A stretch of DNA of 20,408 bases. It comes from Prevotella sp. (lineage in GTDB: Bacteria > Bacteroidota > Bacteroidia > Bacteroidales > Bacteroidaceae). The first letter of the stretch is position 1, and every line of letters starts with the position of its first letter. The notes under the pieces are model-generated. The model was not told the DNA's origin. It did not search any database and saw only the letters and a program-made list of their open reading frames with translations. Below, one piece after another: positions 17,241 through 20,408 of this stretch. The stretch spans positions 1 through 20,408 of the forward strand of contig JAFRQC010000142.1 in assembly GCA_017428805.1 (NCBI GenBank), read 5' to 3'. Position numbers and translations under genes: made by a program.

Positions 17241-19856
17241 TTACGGCAGTTCAGAAACGAGTTTCTTGTAAATTCCGTACTTTACACTCTCGATGACACC
17301 GTCTTTCTTGAACCGGTCGAGAGCCCTTGAAGCGGTTGGCTGGGAACAGCCGAAACAGTCCATGAACTGCTGGGTCTTGAAATCGTCGGGCAGTTTTCGG
17401 AAGCACTCATCGTAGCGGGTAGAACGGCGGCGTACCACGAACTCCTTGTTCTGGTCTGCAAAGTAGTTGAAGGCCATCTCGCCGAAGAAGAACTGCTGGC
17501 ACTTGTACTGAATCTCCATCGCCAGACGGCAGAGCCGCTTGTCGGTATCATCCATCGTCAGCGTCTTACTTTCCTGCCACTCATCCCAATGCCGCATCAG
17601 AATGAAAGGCAAAGAAACGCCGATGCCGTAATACGGAATACGCTTCAAAAGTGTCCGGTCTGCCTTGTCGCCGTTGAACTCCGCAATGTTCAGACGTGTC
17701 GACTGCCAGTCGTAGGTCTCGTCGTTTAGCGGTTCGATGGGCAGTTCGCCCTCCACCTTGTCGAGACGGTAGGCCCAAGTCTTCAGGGTCTCGTTGGCTT
17801 CGGGATCCACCTTCTGATGGCGGCCGGCTTTGCCCTTGTCTGGCATGGGAATCACGGCAAGACGGGTTGACATACCCGTTCCGAAGTTCCGCTGATTCAC
17901 CTTACGATGCAGGGCATAGGGCGTGCCGGTGTAAATGAAGTTCCAGAACACGTTGAACATGCCCGTGATCGACTCCTGATTGGCATACATCTGACCGTCC
18001 TGCTCGTTGTGGAAAGCCTTCAACTCCAGCACCTCGCGATCCTTCCAGTTGCCACCTTTATTATTCTTGGTGACGTTGTCGAGCTCGGAGTCGAACGAGA
18101 ACATGTGGAGGTTCATCGGCTGTCCCTGCACCGTCTCGACGGCTGCCAGCATGTGACGGATAAACTCACCCGTCGCTGTGCGGGCTGGGTGAACACGGAT
18201 GCCGACGACTGGCTTTTTCAGGGCGTCGCCCTTCTGTGCCTTGGTTGAGGTGGTGCGCTCCGTACGTCCGTCCTTGTAGCGGTTCACGGCGTCGATGAGT
18301 CCCTGGTCTGACTGGATCATCGGGTCTGCAATCTTAAAGTAAAACTTCTCAATCACATTCTTTCCCGCTCCTGGGTCACCGATGATAAAGATGCAATAGT
18401 TCAGGCGTCTGACAATTTCGGGCTCATACCAGAAATGATAGTAAGCCCTTGTCATCAATGTCCCAAACAGTGCCGCACTCGAGAAAAGCACCGCAGGCAT
18501 CTTATGCGGATGCACATTCATGAACAGTTCCTTCATACAAGGATAATACTCAGCCATCTCCTGCAGTTCCTCCGCCCACTTATCCAGTGGCAACATAGCA
18601 TAGATGTCGGTATCTTTTTCCCCTCCTAAGTTAGGAGGGGTGCCGTCAGGCGGGGTGGTCTGAACCGCCTCCTTCACACCAACCTTCCCAAGTGCCTCGC
18701 TGAGTTTCTTCGGCATGCTCTTAAACATCTTATACTCCCGGGCACTCTTCACCGTTGCCGCCACATCCTCATTCCGTTCCTTGGCGATATCTGCTACGAA
18801 AGGCACCTCGCGCAGGATCCTCTCGATGAGAACGGGGTCGTTGTCGGTGATGTAGCGCAGATGGTCAGCCAGACAGAGCGATGTTCGGTGCCTGTCGCCA
18901 GGCTCCACTTTCTTCCCGTCGAACCATGCCTCCACGATTTTTCCGTAAGGCACGCCGTGATAGGTATCTTCTTCCCCTCCTGAGTTAGGAGGGGTGCCGT
19001 CAGGCGGGGTGGTCTGATCCGCCTCAATATTCCCCTGCTCAGACCCCCTCTGTCTCCCCCTACTCAGGGGGAGAATTCTGCCGCTGAGCGTAGGCTGAGA
19101 ATGACCGCTGCGATACTCGTCATTGTACTTCTCGCCAAACGATTTGTCTTCATACGTAAACAGTTTTTCTTCGTTAATACTAATGATATCCTCTGCCGTG
19201 GTCATAAAAGCACCGCGACTGGCATCCTTGCACGACTCGTCGAGTTGCAAGCCCAGCTTTGCCGAGAAGTCCAGCTGGTTGTCGATGAGGTTGCCGATGC
19301 CAACATCCGCCGTGAACACCACTTTCAGGCCGTAACCCGATGGTGTGACGAAAACAAGGACAATCCTTGCCTTATCCTTATCCGACAGCTTCCCGTAGGC
19401 CTCAGCCCAAATCTCGCGCAGCCTTTCCCCTCCTGAGTTAGGAGGGGTAGGGGTGGTCTGAACACCCGCATTTCCAGCGTTCAGACCCCTCCTAACCTCC
19501 CCTAACTTAGGGGAGGAACCCTCGGTCTGATCCGCCTCAATTACATGGTCGTAGTCGGCCACCACCAGTCCGTTCAAACAGACGTGACTCTGAACGCGCC
19601 AGCACCCCTTCACCGTCCGTTTCTCACCGGTCTTCTTGTTCTCCACATCTTTCTCCGATTCCTCGAAGGTACCGATGAAAACCATCAGCGGCAGCAGTTT
19701 CTTCTTCCGGTCGTAGAGGGCCTTGTCGCCATTGGCCAGGGCAGCCCGTGCCTCGCTGACCAGCTGGGCAGTCCGGGGCGCCCTTACCAGCGCCCAGAAC
19801 TGCTCCGAATTGATTACCCTTGTGGGCAAATGGAATCTTGATTGATTACAAAACAT
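17241..19856 (-). CDS. VirE_N / DUF3987 primase-helicase-like protein with in-frame palindromic repeats
   Basis: An 871-residue protein of the BT4734-like type common in Bacteroidales accessory elements. Residues about 45-235 form a VirE_N-like domain (LLPLMVFIGTFEES, LNGLVVADYDHV, VFVTPSGYGLKVVF, then CKDASRGAFMTT). Residues about 300-385 form a helical linker domain. From about 420 comes a DUF3987-type P-loop ATPase with IIGDPGAGKNVIEKF, where Asn500 replaces the usual Ser/Thr after Lys, and a possible Walker B region MFSFDSELDNV. The C-terminus has a winged-helix-like CSQPTASRALDRFKKDGVIE. DNA replication or priming for a mobile element is the likely role, from family knowledge. Three stretches (about residues 106-144, 261-298 and 396-416) are encoded by GC-rich palindromic repeats yet stay in frame. 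The start overlaps the upstream gene by 43 nt; a later Met is possible. Confidence 0.8.
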   Translation of the reverse strand: MFCNQSRFHLPTRVINSEQFWALVRAPRTAQLVSEARAALANGDKALYDRKKKLLPLMVFIGTFEESEKDVENKKTGEKRTVKGCWRVQSHVCLNGLVVADYDHVIEADQTEGSSPKLGEVRRGLNAGNAGVQTTPTPPNSGGERLREIWAEAYGKLSDKDKARIVLVFVTPSGYGLKVVFTADVGIGNLIDNQLDFSAKLGLQLDESCKDASRGAFMTTAEDIISINEEKLFTYEDKSFGEKYNDEYRSGHSQPTLSGRILPLSRGRQRGSEQGNIEADQTTPPDGTPPNSGGEEDTYHGVPYGKIVEAWFDGKKVEPGDRHRTSLCLADHLRYITDNDPVLIERILREVPFVADIAKERNEDVAATVKSAREYKMFKSMPKKLSEALGKVGVKEAVQTTPPDGTPPNLGGEKDTDIYAMLPLDKWAEELQEMAEYYPCMKELFMNVHPHKMPAVLFSSAALFGTLMTRAYYHFWYEPEIVRRLNYCIFIIGDPGAGKNVIEKFYFKIADPMIQSDQGLIDAVNRYKDGRTERTTSTKAQKGDALKKPVVGIRVHPARTATGEFIRHMLAAVETVQGQPMNLHMFSFDSELDNVTKNNKGGNWKDREVLELKAFHNEQDGQMYANQESITGMFNVFWNFIYTGTPYALHRKVNQRNFGTGMSTRLAVIPMPDKGKAGRHQKVDPEANETLKTWAYRLDKVEGELPIEPLNDETYDWQSTRLNIAEFNGDKADRTLLKRIPYYGIGVSLPFILMRHWDEWQESKTLTMDDTDKRLCRLAMEIQYKCQQFFFGEMAFNYFADQNKEFVVRRRSTRYDECFRKLPDDFKTQQFMDCFGCSQPTASRALDRFKKDGVIESVKYGIYKKLVSELP
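18611..18670. repeat. In-frame palindromic element, copy A
   Basis: It contains a perfect 10-bp palindrome with a single central base (CCCCTCCTAA-G-TTAGGAGGGG, 18620-18640), followed by TGCCGTCAGGCGGGGTGGTC. The 60-bp unit matches copy B, 354 bp away, at all but three positions. On the minus strand it encodes VQTTPPDGTPPNLGGEKDT (about residues 398-416), placed between the linker domain and the ATPase domain. Confidence 0.9.
18965..19024. repeat. In-frame palindromic element, copy B
   Basis: A near-identical partner of copy A, with palindrome CCCCTCCTGA-G-TTAGGAGGGG at 18974-18994 (one mismatched pair). It encodes ADQTTPPDGTPPNSGGEEDT (about residues 279-298). The 354-bp offset from copy A is a multiple of three, so both are read in the same frame. 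Confidence 0.9.
19041..19079. repeat. Second type of palindromic element, copy C
   Basis: The inverted repeat TCTCCCCCT (19053-19061) and AGGGGGAGA (19066-19074) around ACTC is flanked by AGACCCCCTCTG. It differs from copies A, B and D in sequence. On the minus strand it encodes ILPLSRGRQRGSEQG (about residues 261-275), directly joined to the peptide of copy B, so two element types are stacked at one site. Confidence 0.75.
19424..19540. repeat. Composite nested palindromic element, copy D
   Basis: Two units in opposite orientation make a compound palindrome. The first has CCCCTCCTGAGTTAGGAGGGG (19427-19447); the second has a perfect 10-bp palindrome CCTCCCCTAA-C-TTAGGGGAGG (19496-19516). Between them GGTCTGAAC (19455-19463) pairs with GTTCAGACC (19479-19487). 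The end GGTCTGATCCGCCTCAAT is shared with copy B. It encodes about residues 106-144, inside the VirE_N domain, between DYDHV and the RIVLVFVTPSG strand. Confidence 0.9.
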
Positions 19857-20281
19857 TTGTCAATCTCGCTTGTTAGACTGTACAGCTCTCTCCTTACTTC
19901 CAATAATCCTTTTGCCTCGAAGGTCAGGTAGGCCATGACCTTCTTCTTGTCTTTAACAAAGCAGACCTTCAGGCTGTCCTTGTTGATCAGATACTCGCCT
20001 TCCGGCAAGGTTGGTTCCTCGATCTGAATGTCCTTCGTCAGCTTGGCCAGTTCCTTCTGGAAGAAGGCTGCCTTGTCCTCCACGTCGGCAGGGCATTTCA
20101 GTTCAATACAAGTCAAGGGATTCTTGCCAGTCGTAGCATAACGCTTCGAACGGCCGACCTTCTTGACGTCTTTCTGTGAGGGCTCTCCCTTCTCCTGTGG
20201 TGTCACCTCGATAGAGTCATCATCAAACACCCTGGTATTCGACTTGAAACTCTTCACGCACTTTTTTCGTCCGCTCGGCAT
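19814..20281 (-). CDS. Unrecognised protein upstream of the VirE_N/DUF3987 gene; 5' end uncertain
   Basis: I do not recognise this protein. The frame gives up to 155 residues, rich in Lys, Glu and Asp (TCIELKCPADVEDKAAFFQK, VCFVKDKKKVMAYLTFEAKG), with no membrane segment or clear motif; it looks soluble and mixed alpha/beta. Its end overlaps the start of the VirE_N/DUF3987 gene by 43 nt, so the two are probably translated together. The first ATG (20279-20281) lies inside the reverse-transcriptase-like sequence read on the other strand, so the natural start may be a GTG further in (such as the codon at 20228-20230), or the original 5' part may have been lost at the junction near 20268. It may be an accessory factor for the replication protein; no function can be assigned. 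Confidence 0.5.
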   Translation of the reverse strand: MPSGRKKCVKSFKSNTRVFDDDSIEVTPQEKGEPSQKDVKKVGRSKRYATTGKNPLTCIELKCPADVEDKAAFFQKELAKLTKDIQIEEPTLPEGEYLINKDSLKVCFVKDKKKVMAYLTFEAKGLLEVRRELYSLTSEIDKCFVINQDSICPQG

Positions 20282-20408
20282 CCCGACCGTAGTTGACCGC
20301 CTAGTCCAGCAAAGTATGACACAAGTCTTGCAGCCGCTGTATGAGCCTCAATTCAGTAATTACAGTTTTGGTTTTCGTCCTCATCGTGGTGCTCACCAAG
20401 CCCTGCGA
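20268..20408 (+). pseudogene. Group II intron-type reverse transcriptase, 5'-truncated, continues past the window
   Basis: From 20268 to the window edge, 47 codons read RPLGIPTVVDRLVQQ, then SMTQVLQPLYEPQFSNYS and FGFRPHRGAHQALR. This is the conserved RT motif 1-2 region of group II intron-encoded (LtrA-like) proteins. Upstream in the same frame the residues (KLFTHFF) do not resemble the expected IPK-type approach to RPLGIP, no start codon or N-terminal RT0 region is present, and the opposite strand is occupied by another gene. The protein therefore lacks its first portion here. A 5'-truncated intron insertion fits, because incomplete reverse transcription during retrohoming loses the 5' end; a rearrangement or chimeric assembly are alternatives. 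The intron's 3' RNA domains would lie outside the window. Confidence 0.75.

Noticed and set aside
18345..18385. A broken Walker A as a sign that the DUF3987 gene is dead.
   Set aside because: GDPGAGKN has Asn in place of Ser/Thr, but DUF3987-type proteins often deviate at this position and the remaining 871-residue frame is intact.
18600..19550. A CRISPR array as the explanation of the repeated palindromes.
   Set aside because: Units are unevenly spaced, differ in orientation and type, and the DNA between them encodes conserved protein rather than spacers of equal size.

Overview
The window looks like chromosomal DNA of a Bacteroidales bacterium, probably a Prevotellaceae member. This rests on the nqr and atp gene orders, a short ATP synthase epsilon subunit, a secreted N-terminal extension on subunit a, Bacteroidetes-type promoters (TTTG, about 20 nt, TAnnTTTG), and a VirE_N/DUF3987 primase-helicase-like gene. 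The species cannot be fixed by eye.

Layout. (1) 1-4415: the 3' part of nqrB followed by nqrC-nqrD-nqrE-nqrF, tightly packed and closed by a clear intrinsic terminator. This is the Na+-translocating NADH:quinone reductase. (2) About 4436-9550: a promoter, then a histidine kinase with a periplasmic solute-binding-like sensor, an NhaD-type Na+/H+ antiporter, an ATP-type 6-phosphofructokinase, and a P-loop/CYTH-like protein resembling TTD14. Gaps are 8 nt, 17 nt and a 1-nt overlap, so they are probably one transcript. (3) 9595-16937: a promoter and the complete F1Fo ATP synthase operon in the order beta, epsilon, small membrane protein, a, c, b, delta, alpha, gamma, ended by a strong terminator. 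The c subunit has proton-type rather than sodium-type residues. (4) 16938 to the end: an accessory, mobile-DNA-like region read mainly on the minus strand. It holds a truncated peptidase M15-like remnant, a large VirE_N/DUF3987 gene, an unrecognised gene, and on the plus strand a reverse transcriptase fragment of the group II intron type that starts abruptly inside its domain and runs off the window.

The first three blocks form an ion-energetics neighbourhood: Nqr exports Na+, NhaD can exchange Na+ for H+, and the ATP synthase appears to use H+. That functional chain is inference from residues and gene order.

The most unusual signal is inside the VirE_N/DUF3987 gene. GC-rich palindromic repeats occur at three places (four repeat units), all in frame, each adding a Pro/Gly-rich peptide (QTTPPDGTPPN-type or LPLSRGRQRG-type) in a loop or linker between conserved blocks. 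This resembles the protein-coding palindromic elements known from Rickettsia, in an unrelated phylum. Spacers inside the atp operon also carry short repeats: a 7-nt AAATCGT array in two different spacers, a 16-nt tandem repeat, and a 27-bp imperfect inverted repeat before atpA.
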